From Actinomycetales bacterium (GTDB taxonomy: Bacteria > Actinomycetota > Actinomycetes > Actinomycetales > Microbacteriaceae), in assembly GCA_015655255.1 (NCBI GenBank), contig JAATFJ010000292.1, positions 1 to 8,666 on the forward strand: a stretch of 8,666 nucleotides of DNA. Direction: 5' to 3'. How positions within the stretch are numbered: the first letter of the stretch is position 1; every line of letters starts with the position of its first letter. A program made the translations under genes and the position numbers. Positions 1 through 4,827 of this stretch are shown here, piece by piece. The notes beneath the pieces are model-generated. The model was not told the DNA's origin. It saw only the letters and a list, made by a program, of their open reading frames with translations, and ran no database searches.

Positions 1-139
1 CGACGTCGCGCACGATGCCGGGGAGCAGACTGCGGGCGAGGATCTCTGCCGCGACGACGAGAACGGCAAGCAGAAGGAGGACGCCGAGGAGCACCCACGG
101 CCAGCGTCTTCTTCGCACCGTCTCCCGCGCCTCGGTCAT
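1..139 (-). CDS. Membrane-anchored protein, DUF2993/LmeA-like, N-terminus only
   Basis: Partial gene; only the first 46 residues are visible and the rest lies beyond the left edge. The start is ATG at 139-137, 13 bases after the argS stop, with a modest GAGGCGGA Shine-Dalgarno-like stretch between. Residues 2-13 are rich in arginine (RRRRW at 9-13). Residues 14-31 form one hydrophobic helix (WVLLGVLLLL AVLVVAAE region), followed by ILARSLLPGIVRDV. A short basic N-terminus, a single anchor helix and then an amphipathic start resembles actinobacterial DUF2993 proteins (LmeA-like, periplasmic phospholipid-binding fold). From recall, such a gene commonly follows argS and precedes lysA/hom in Microbacteriaceae. 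The anchor is seen directly. The family assignment is an inference from a short fragment and could be wrong; any other single-pass envelope protein is possible. It is probably co-transcribed with argS. Confidence 0.6.
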   Translation of the reverse strand, partial: MTEARETVRRRRWPWVLLGVLLLLAVLVVAAEILARSLLPGIVRDV

Positions 140-152
140 CGCGTCCGCCTCG

Positions 153-1817
153 CTACATCCGTTCCGGGGCGGAGACGCCGAGGAGGTCGAGGCCATTGCG
201 GAAGACCTGTCCGGCCGCATCGTTGAGCCACAGCCGTGTGCGGTGCACGTCCTCGATGGGATCGTCCCCCTGCGGGATGACGCGGCAGCTGTCGTACCAG
301 CGGTGGTAGGTGCCTGCGAGCTCCTCGAGATAGCGGGCCACCCTATGCGGCTCGCGGACCTCCGCCGCATAGGCGACGACGCGGGGGAACTCCTGCAGTA
401 CGCCGAGGAGGGCGGACTCTGTCTCGTGCGTGAGTGTCTCCGGAGCGAACGCAGAGCGGTCGACTCCGGAGTCCGCGGCGTTGCGCGCGACGTTGTGGGT
501 GCGGGCATGGGCGTACTGCACGGAGAAGACGGGGTTGTCGTTCGTGCGCTTCTGCAGCAGCTCAGGGTCTAGATCGAGGGGCGAGTCGGCGGGCGAGCGC
601 TCCAGGGAGTATCGCAGGGCGTCGGTGCCGAGCCAATTGAGCAGGTCGTCCATCTCGATGATGTTCCCGGCCCGTTTAGACAGCCGGGCCCCGCCGATGG
701 AGACCATCTGACCAATGAGCACCTGGATGTTCTTCTCCGGGTCCTCCCCCGTCGCGCCCGCGACGGCCTTGAGCCGGTGGACGTAGCCGTGGTGATCGGC
801 GCCGAGGAGGTAGATCTTGTTCTCGAAGCCGCGATCGCCCTTATTGAGGTAGTAGGCGGCATCCGCGGCGAAGTAGGTGTACTCACCGTTGGAACGGCGG
901 ATGACGCGGTCCTTGTCGTCACCGAAGGAGGTCGTGCGCACCCATGTGGCACCCTCCTCCTCGAAGACATGTCCCTGCGCGCGCAGGCGTTCGACGGCCT
1001 CGTCGATGAGGCTGATCCCCTCGGCGTTCTTCGCGTGCAAGGTGCGCTCGGAGAACCACACGTCGAAGGGGACGTTGAAGCGGGCGAGCGAGGCGCGGAT
1101 CTCCGCGAGCTGGTACTCGTAGGCGAGTTCCCGCGCCGTGACGAGACGATCTTCCTCGGGAAGCTCCGGCAGGTCGGGGCGCGCCGCGAGAACGCGCTGC
1201 GCGAGGGTCGCGATGTACTCGCCGGGGTAGCCGCCCTCCGGCGTCGGCTCACCCTGGATCGAGGCGAGCACGGACTGCGCGAAGCGCTCCATCTGCGCGC
1301 CGGCATCGTTGATGTAGTACTCGCGCACCGCGTGCGCACCGCTCGCGAGGAGCAGTCGCACGATGGCGTCGCCGAGGGCCGCCCAGCGCGTGTGTGCGAT
1401 GTGCAGGGGTCCCGTGGGGTTGGCCGAGACGAACTCGACGTTGACCGAGACGCCCTTCTGCGAGTCGTTGGTGCCATAGGTCGTGCCCGCATCGACGATC
1501 GTCTTCGCGAGAACGCCCGCCGCGGCCGCATCGAGGCGCACGTTGATGAAGCCGGGACCGGCGACCTCGGTGCTCGCGATGCCGTCGACGTTCTGCAGCT
1601 CCGCGGCGATGCGCTCCGCCAGCTGGCGGGGGTTCGTGCCGAGCTGCTTCGCAAGCCGCAGGGCAACGTTAGATGCCCAGTCGCCGTGCTCGCGGTTGCG
1701 CGGACGCTCGGGGGCGAGGTCGGCGGCACCGAGGGTGAGCGGCTGATCCGGTCGGAGCTCCGCCGCGATCGGCGTGATGACGGTGAGGAGTGCGGCGGCG
1801 AGAGTATCGGGATCCAT
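153..1817 (-). CDS. argS: Arginyl-tRNA synthetase (class I)
   Basis: Cytoplasmic enzyme that charges tRNA-Arg with arginine using ATP; essential for translation. At 554 residues it is full length for a bacterial ArgRS. The N-terminal Add1-type domain covers about residues 1-110. The class I signature appears as SANPTGPLHIAH at 131-142 (HIGH box is HIAH, 139-142). YYINDAGAQ at 167-175 and GADHHGY at 339-345 are typical ArgRS catalytic-core motifs. The KMSKS counterpart is LSKRAGN at 379-385, in the usual degenerate ArgRS form. The DALR anticodon-binding domain fills about 430-554, beginning with YAHAR at 435-439. The ATG at 1817 has no good Shine-Dalgarno, but a TAAACT box ends nine bases upstream, suggesting a very short leader or leaderless mRNA. 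It is followed by the small membrane protein gene at 139, probably in one operon, and is divergent from the SGNH hydrolase. Confidence 0.98.
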   Translation of the reverse strand: MDPDTLAAALLTVITPIAAELRPDQPLTLGAADLAPERPRNREHGDWASNVALRLAKQLGTNPRQLAERIAAELQNVDGIASTEVAGPGFINVRLDAAAAGVLAKTIVDAGTTYGTNDSQKGVSVNVEFVSANPTGPLHIAHTRWAALGDAIVRLLLASGAHAVREYYINDAGAQMERFAQSVLASIQGEPTPEGGYPGEYIATLAQRVLAARPDLPELPEEDRLVTARELAYEYQLAEIRASLARFNVPFDVWFSERTLHAKNAEGISLIDEAVERLRAQGHVFEEEGATWVRTTSFGDDKDRVIRRSNGEYTYFAADAAYYLNKGDRGFENKIYLLGADHHGYVHRLKAVAGATGEDPEKNIQVLIGQMVSIGGARLSKRAGNIIEMDDLLNWLGTDALRYSLERSPADSPLDLDPELLQKRTNDNPVFSVQYAHARTHNVARNAADSGVDRSAFAPETLTHETESALLGVLQEFPRVVAYAAEVREPHRVARYLEELAGTYHRWYDSCRVIPQGDDPIEDVHRTRLWLNDAAGQVFRNGLDLLGVSAPERM

Positions 1818-1826
1818 AGAGACCCC

Positions 1827-1832
1827 AGTTTA
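1827..1832 (-). promoter_or_regulatory. Candidate argS -10 box (TAAACT)
   Basis: Reading the minus strand, TAAACT lies nine bases before the argS ATG (spacer GGGGTCTCT). A transcription start six to nine bases after this box would fall at or just before the start codon, giving a leaderless or near-leaderless mRNA. No convincing -35 hexamer is seen 16-19 bases further up; only a GACA within CAGACA sits about 21 bases away. Assigned by pattern only. Confidence 0.35.
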
Positions 1833-1852
1833 CGGCGATCGGGCGGCGGAGT

Positions 1853-1880
1853 TTGTCTGCGGGGAATGCTGCTCTACCCT
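1853..1880 (+). promoter_or_regulatory. Candidate leaderless promoter of the SGNH hydrolase gene
   Basis: TTGTCT (1853-1858, four of six matches to TTGACA) and TACCCT (1875-1880, TANNNT form) are separated by 16 bases. The ATG at 1887 begins exactly six bases after the -10 box, so transcription would start at or next to the A of the ATG. This fits the leaderless pattern common in actinobacteria and agrees with the lack of a Shine-Dalgarno before that ATG. It overlaps the divergent argS promoter region. Confidence 0.4.
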
Positions 1881-1886
1881 CAGGCC

Positions 1887-2678
1887 ATGGGTGAGGCGTT
1901 CCCGAGACGGACAGTGCGCATCACGGCGATCGCTGCCGGGGTGCTCGTCGTCGGCGCCGTCGTGCTCGGCATGTGGCGGCCGTGGTCCTCACTTCCCTCA
2001 TCGATGCCGGTCGGCGCCGGGGAGAATCTGCCGGTGATCGCACCCGCTCCTCTCGTGATCCCGGAGGACCCGCGCGTGCTTGTCTTCGGTGACTCGTGGA
2101 CCTACGGCCAGGCGGCCGACACCCCGACGGATGGCTACGCGTATGTGCTCGCCGATCTCCTGCACGGCGAGACGATCGTCGACGGGGTGCGCGGAAGCGG
2201 CTATCTCAAGCCCGGCATCACCGGTCCCGCCTACGGTGAGCGCATCGCCGCGCTCGATCCGGGGCTGGACCCCGATCTCGTCATCATCCAGGGGTCGATC
2301 AACGATCGCCGCGAGGGTGCGAGCGGGTACCGCGAGGCCGTGAACGCCGCATGGGACGCACTGGAAGCTCTCTACCCCGCCGCGGAGATCGTCGTGCTGG
2401 GCCCGGCCCCGCAGATCCTTCCCGTCGAAACGGAGACGGCGCGCATCGATGCCGATCTCTCCGCCCTCGCCGCCGCACGCGGCTGGTGGTACATCTCCCC
2501 GCTCGGCGACGACTGGATCACGACGCAGAACTACCTCGACGTCATTGACGTCGACACGGGCAACCAGCACCCCTCCACAGCGGGGCATCGTTACCTCGCC
2601 GAGAAGCTCGCCGCGGCCCTGCAGGAGCTCACCGCCGTTGCCTCCGCCGAGGCCGGTGGGACGAGCTCCGCGCCGTGA
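1887..2678 (+). CDS. Membrane-anchored SGNH/GDSL-family hydrolase
   Basis: 263 residues. An N-terminal basic stretch (RRTVR, 7-11) and a hydrophobic helix at about 12-30 form a signal anchor, so the hydrolase domain (about 60-245) should face outside the membrane. SGNH blocks are visible. Block I is VFGDSW at 66-71, with nucleophile Ser70. A GVRGSG turn at 100-105 would supply the oxyanion Gly. Block III is GSIND at 136-140, with Asn139. Block V is QHPSTAGH at 227-234, with catalytic His228. The usual Asp three residues before that His is a Gly here (Gly225); nearest acids are Asp221 and Asp223. Family members are esterases, lipases or carbohydrate deacetylases; the substrate is not predictable from sequence. 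An upstream in-frame ATG at 1866 is possible, but its only SD-like GGGGA directly abuts it. The 1887 start sits ideally behind a TACCCT box. The open frame extends much further upstream, but that stretch is antisense to argS and not coding. Confidence 0.88.
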   Translation: MGEAFPRRTVRITAIAAGVLVVGAVVLGMWRPWSSLPSSMPVGAGENLPVIAPAPLVIPEDPRVLVFGDSWTYGQAADTPTDGYAYVLADLLHGETIVDGVRGSGYLKPGITGPAYGERIAALDPGLDPDLVIIQGSINDRREGASGYREAVNAAWDALEALYPAAEIVVLGPAPQILPVETETARIDADLSALAAARGWWYISPLGDDWITTQNYLDVIDVDTGNQHPSTAGHRYLAEKLAAALQELTAVASAEAGGTSSAP

Positions 2679-2684
2679 TAGTGT
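2679..2684 (+). promoter_or_regulatory. Candidate -10 box (TAGTGT) for tRNA-Arg
   Basis: TAGTGT begins at the base after the SGNH hydrolase stop codon and ends ten bases before the mature tRNA 5' end, the normal spacing for a tRNA promoter with a few bases of 5' leader. The -35 region would lie inside the hydrolase coding sequence and shows no good TTGACA match, so the tRNA could also be made by read-through from the hydrolase transcript. Confidence 0.3.
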
Positions 2685-2694
2685 CGATGAGTTC

Positions 2695-2767
2695 GCCTCC
2701 GTAGCTCAGTGGATAGAGCGCCGGTTTCCGGTACCGTAGGTCGCAGGTTCGACTCCTGTCGGGGGCA
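2695..2767 (+). tRNA. tRNA-Arg, anticodon CCG
   Basis: A complete 73-base cloverleaf can be folded by hand. The acceptor GCCTCCG pairs with CGGGGGC (one U-G wobble at 4:69). The D arm is GCTC/GAGC around AGTGGATA. The anticodon stem is CCGGT/ACCGT around loop TTCCGGT. The variable loop is AGGTC. The T arm is GCAGG/CCTGT around TTCGACT, and the discriminator is A73. Anticodon CCG (positions 34-36) reads CGG arginine codons, which are frequent in high-GC genomes. The 27:43 pair is a C-U mismatch, leaving four pairs in the anticodon stem. CCA is not encoded (CTT follows A73) and must be added by the tRNA nucleotidyltransferase, as is common in actinobacteria. The gene is 16 bases downstream of the SGNH hydrolase stop and is followed by a T7 run. 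Confidence 0.95.
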
Positions 2768-2768
2768 C

Positions 2769-2775
2769 TTTTTTT
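2769..2775 (+). terminator. T7 tract just after tRNA-Arg
   Basis: Seven consecutive T residues start two bases after the tRNA discriminator base. The T-arm hairpin (about 2743-2759) plus acceptor strand is the only structure immediately upstream, so this is a plausible simple terminator or processing tail for the tRNA transcript. A run of seven T stands out in this GC-rich window. Confidence 0.4.
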
Positions 2776-2785
2776 CGCACCACCC

Positions 2786-2846
2786 GTCGAGAACGCACGA
2801 AGTGCTCTTCTCCGGCTCTGATACGCGCATCTCGTACGTTTTCGAC
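2786..2846. repeat. Imperfect 15-base inverted repeat between tRNA-Arg and mntH 3' ends
   Basis: Arm 1 is GTCGAGAACGCACGA (2786-2800) and arm 2 is TCGTACGTTTTCGAC (2832-2846), with 31 bases between. Thirteen of 15 positions are Watson-Crick pairs. In RNA from the plus strand the other two are one G-U and one C-A, and on the minus strand the roles swap, so either strand could fold. Arm 1 can alternatively form a local hairpin, GAGAA/TTCTC plus GCAC/GTGC (2789-2812). It lies just past the 3' ends of tRNA-Arg and mntH, so a bidirectional terminator or 3' stabiliser is the simplest role. There is no T tract directly after either arm. This repeat occupies most of the 90-base gap 2768-2857. Confidence 0.55.
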
Positions 2847-2857
2847 ACGTGTGCGCG

Positions 2858-4093
2858 TCAGGCGAGGCTGAGGGCGAGAAGCGCGAGGTTGAGGGACACG
2901 ATCGCGAGGGAGACGAGGACGGCGGCGATGCGCAGCGCCCGGCCGTTCACGAAGTCGCCCATGATGGAGCGTCTGCTCGTATATACCGCGAGCGGAATCA
3001 ATGCAAAGGGAATGCCGACCGAGAGGACGACCTGGCTGAGCACCAGCAGCCACGTCGCGTCAGCGCCCGTCGCGAGGACGAGGAGCGCAGGGACAATGGT
3101 GATGCTGCGGCGCAGCAGGATCGGAATCCTCCGGTGGATGAGCCCGGCCATGATCGCGGACCCCGCGTAGGCGCCGACCGAGGTCGAGGCGAGCCCGGAG
3201 GCGAGCAGCCCGATGCCGAAGACCACGCCGACTCCCGCGCCGAGATGTGCGCTGATCGCGGCCGCCGCTCCCTGGATGGTCGACGTTCCCGCGACCCCGG
3301 GAAGCGCGGAGGCCGCGAGGACGAGCATGGCGATGTTCACACCGCCTGCGACGATGAGTGCACAGACGACGTCCCAGCGCGTGGCGCGCAGAAGACGACG
3401 GATGCGGGAGGGTTCGGTCGTCACGCCGTATCGGTCGCGGGCGAGCCCGGAATGCAGGTAGACGGCGTGCGGCATCACCGTCGCACCCACCATGCTCGCG
3501 GCGAGCAGGACCGTCTGCGAGCCCTCGAACCGCGGGATGAGACCGCCCGCAACGCCCGGCCAATCGACGGGAGTGAAGAAGAGCCCGGCGACGAATCCGA
3601 TCGCGATGACGGCGAGGAGCCCCATGATGACGAACTCGAACGGGCGCTGCCCTCGGCGCGACTGGATCGCGAGCAGCCCGAGCGATACGACGCCGACGAT
3701 GACCCCGCCCCAGAGCAATGGCAGACCGAAGAGGATCTGCAGGGCGATCGCTCCCCCGATAACCTCGGCGAGGTCGGTCGCCGCGGCCGTGATCTCGGCC
3801 TGCGCCCAGTAGAGAAGGCGGGCGGGTTTCGACAACCGGTCCCCCAGCATCTCCGGAAGGCTCCGCCCCGTAACGATGCCGAGCTTCGCGGAGAGGTACT
3901 GCACGATGACGGCCATGACGTTCGCGACGACGAGGACCCAGACGAGCAGGTAGCCGAACTCGGCGCCCGCGGACAGGTTCGCCGCGACGTTTCCCGGGTC
4001 GACATAGGCGATCGCGGCGACGAACGCGGGCCCGAGGAGAGCGATGAGACGACGCTCCGGCCGCACCGGAGCAGGGGCTATGGCGGTGTGCAT
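2858..4093 (-). CDS. mntH: Nramp-family divalent metal (Mn2+/Fe2+) transporter
   Basis: 411-residue polytopic inner-membrane protein that imports Mn2+ (also Fe2+ and other divalent metals) with protons. Using the start at 4093, the TM1 metal-binding motif DPGN is at residues 32-35 (Asp32, Asn35). The TM6 motif GATVMPH is at 203-209, with the metal-coordinating Met207 and His209 conserved. This is the canonical transition-metal Nramp set, not the Mg2+-type variant that lacks the Met. About eleven hydrophobic segments fit the family, and GRSLPE (76-81) is also typical. Start choice: AAGGAGG (4111-4105) lies 11 bases before ATG 4093, but only two before ATG 4102. A longer form starting at GTG 4132 would begin upstream of the likely -10 box (4123-4128) and is unlikely. 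The gene stands alone, divergent from tetR. A DtxR/MntR-type palindrome overlaps its promoter, indicating metal-dependent repression. Confidence 0.95.
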   Translation of the reverse strand: MHTAIAPAPVRPERRLIALLGPAFVAAIAYVDPGNVAANLSAGAEFGYLLVWVLVVANVMAVIVQYLSAKLGIVTGRSLPEMLGDRLSKPARLLYWAQAEITAAATDLAEVIGGAIALQILFGLPLLWGGVIVGVVSLGLLAIQSRRGQRPFEFVIMGLLAVIAIGFVAGLFFTPVDWPGVAGGLIPRFEGSQTVLLAASMVGATVMPHAVYLHSGLARDRYGVTTEPSRIRRLLRATRWDVVCALIVAGGVNIAMLVLAASALPGVAGTSTIQGAAAAISAHLGAGVGVVFGIGLLASGLASTSVGAYAGSAIMAGLIHRRIPILLRRSITIVPALLVLATGADATWLLVLSQVVLSVGIPFALIPLAVYTSRRSIMGDFVNGRALRIAAVLVSLAIVSLNLALLALSLA

Positions 4094-4104
4094 TCCCGGC
4101 ATCG

Positions 4105-4112
4105 CCTCCTTC
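4105..4112 (-). promoter_or_regulatory. Strong Shine-Dalgarno of mntH
   Basis: GAAGGAGG on the minus strand is the best ribosome binding site in the window. It favours the ATG at 4093 (11-base spacer) over the ATG at 4102 (two-base spacer, sterically poor). Confidence 0.6.
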
Positions 4113-4122
4113 TTGTCCCCAC

Positions 4123-4131
4123 AGCCTAGCA
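4123..4131 (-). promoter_or_regulatory. mntH extended -10 promoter element
   Basis: TGCTAGGCT on the minus strand combines an extended -10 TGN with a TANNNT box (TAGGCT, 4128-4123). Transcription would start near 4116, giving a leader of about 23 bases to the ATG at 4093 that contains the strong ribosome binding site. The -35 position (about 4146-4151) falls inside the adjacent palindromic operator. Confidence 0.5.
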
Positions 4132-4134
4132 CTG

Positions 4135-4152
4135 ATTTAGGTAGGCCTAAAT
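4135..4152. promoter_or_regulatory. DtxR/MntR-type operator in the mntH promoter
   Basis: Perfect inverted repeat ATTTAGG-TAGG-CCTAAAT: seven-base arms with a four-base centre. The TTAGG...CCTAA half-sites are those of DtxR/IdeR-family metal regulators, of which MntR is the manganese branch. The site covers the -35 and spacer of the mntH promoter, where a metal-loaded repressor would block RNA polymerase. The sequence and position are seen directly; the identity of the regulator is inferred, since no DtxR-family gene is in this window. Manganese repression is favoured because the target is mntH, but an iron regulator is possible. Confidence 0.75.
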
Positions 4153-4183
4153 CTTCGATTTCTTCCCTGCGCGATGCGAGGGT

Positions 4184-4217
4184 CCCTATTTCTCGGACAA
4201 GAGTCCGAAAAATAGGG
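4184..4217. promoter_or_regulatory. 34-bp palindromic operator upstream of tetR
   Basis: Arms CCCTATTTCTCGGAC (4184-4198) and GTCCGAAAAATAGGG (4203-4217) flank AAGA. Fourteen of 15 positions pair; the exception is C4192 against A4209. The core TCGGAC-AAGA-GTCCGA is a typical size for a TetR-family site, and the outer CCCTATTT/AAATAGGG arms extend it to about three turns, enough for two dimers. It covers the likely -35 region and abuts the -10 of the tetR promoter, so TetR autorepression of tetR and the overlapping dehydrogenase gene is the natural reading. A hairpin function is unlikely because it lies upstream of the predicted transcription start. Confidence 0.75.
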
Positions 4218-4218
4218 C

Positions 4219-4224
4219 TAGGCT
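4219..4224 (+). promoter_or_regulatory. Candidate tetR -10 box, leaderless start
   Basis: TAGGCT ends six bases before the tetR ATG at 4231, placing the transcription start at or beside the start codon. No Shine-Dalgarno is present in CCTTAC. A GACA-containing CGGACA (4194-4199) in the centre of the palindrome is a possible -35, although the 19-base spacing is long. Confidence 0.45.
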
Positions 4225-4230
4225 CCTTAC

Positions 4231-4827
4231 ATGAGCAACGTCGCCCCCCGGAAGAGACGCGCAGATCCGCGCCGCCAGCGGACGCACGCCGCGATCCATT
4301 CAGCGATCGGCCGTCTCAGCCACGCGGGCGTCCCCCTCACCGTTCCGGCGATCGTCGCGGAGGCCGGGGTGAGTAGATCCACGTTCTACGCGCAATACAC
4401 GGGCCTCGAAGAAGTTCTCACGGCGACGATGACCCAGAGCTTCGCCGATATTGCCGAGCTCGACATCTCCCTGCGAGCCAGCGTGTCCCCGACGGAGACC
4501 GCACAGGCAACCACGACCGCGCTCGTCGCTGCCTTTGCCCAGCACCGGGTGCTCTGCCGCGGCGTTTTCCGCTCCGACGCACGCGCCGTCGTCCTCGACG
4601 CGCTCCTCACGGCATTCGTCGAGCATGCCACACCGACCATGACCATCGCCGCACCGCGCGGCGTCGATCCGCACGCCGCCGCAGGCTATGTCGGCGGCGG
4701 CACGCTCACCGTGCTCCTCAACTGGGTCCTCGATGACGAACCGACCTCATCCTCGCGGCTTCAGGAACAGCTCCTCGCTTTCCTGCCCGCGTGGATGCTC
4801 ACCGAAGAAGGGAAACAACTCTCATGA
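4231..4827 (+). CDS. TetR/AcrR-family transcriptional regulator
   Basis: 198 residues, normal for the family. A basic leader (PRKRR at 6-10, RRQR at 14-17) precedes a TetR DNA-binding domain at about 15-62. Its helix-turn-helix runs over TVPAIVAEAGVSRSTFYAQY (38-57), with the hallmark AGVSRSTFY core. The C-terminal ligand-binding and dimerisation domain is variable and gives no ligand clue; WVLDDE near 165-170 and a helical tail resemble common actinobacterial TetR proteins. The ATG at 4231 follows a -10 box by six bases, consistent with leaderless translation. The stop overlaps the dehydrogenase start (ATGA), so the two are co-transcribed and translationally coupled. A 34-bp palindrome directly upstream is the likely autoregulatory operator. 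The inducer is plausibly a substrate or product of the neighbouring ketone/hydroxysteroid-type dehydrogenase; that part is inference. Confidence 0.93.
   Translation: MSNVAPRKRRADPRRQRTHAAIHSAIGRLSHAGVPLTVPAIVAEAGVSRSTFYAQYTGLEEVLTATMTQSFADIAELDISLRASVSPTETAQATTTALVAAFAQHRVLCRGVFRSDARAVVLDALLTAFVEHATPTMTIAAPRGVDPHAAAGYVGGGTLTVLLNWVLDDEPTSSSRLQEQLLAFLPAWMLTEEGKQLS

Noticed and set aside
777..1886. Long plus-strand extension upstream of the SGNH hydrolase
   Set aside because: This part is antisense to argS and low in family-like features. The hydrolase domain and signal anchor begin only after the ATG at 1887.
2695..2857. tRNA-Arg as an integration (att) site with an adjacent mobile element
   Set aside because: No integrase, no repeated tRNA 3' end downstream, and the neighbouring genes are housekeeping-type on both sides.
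2849..4129. 426-codon plus-strand open frame antisense to mntH
   Set aside because: It is extremely rich in Arg, Asp, Glu and Gly with no recognisable domain, and it mirrors the GC-biased codons of mntH, whose minus-strand product has clear Nramp motifs. A high-GC shadow frame.
4171..4217. CCCTGCGC...GCGAGGG mini-hairpin just before the tetR palindrome
   Set aside because: The pairing needs a bulge and gives only short helices; it is better explained by GC-rich sequence next to the real operator.
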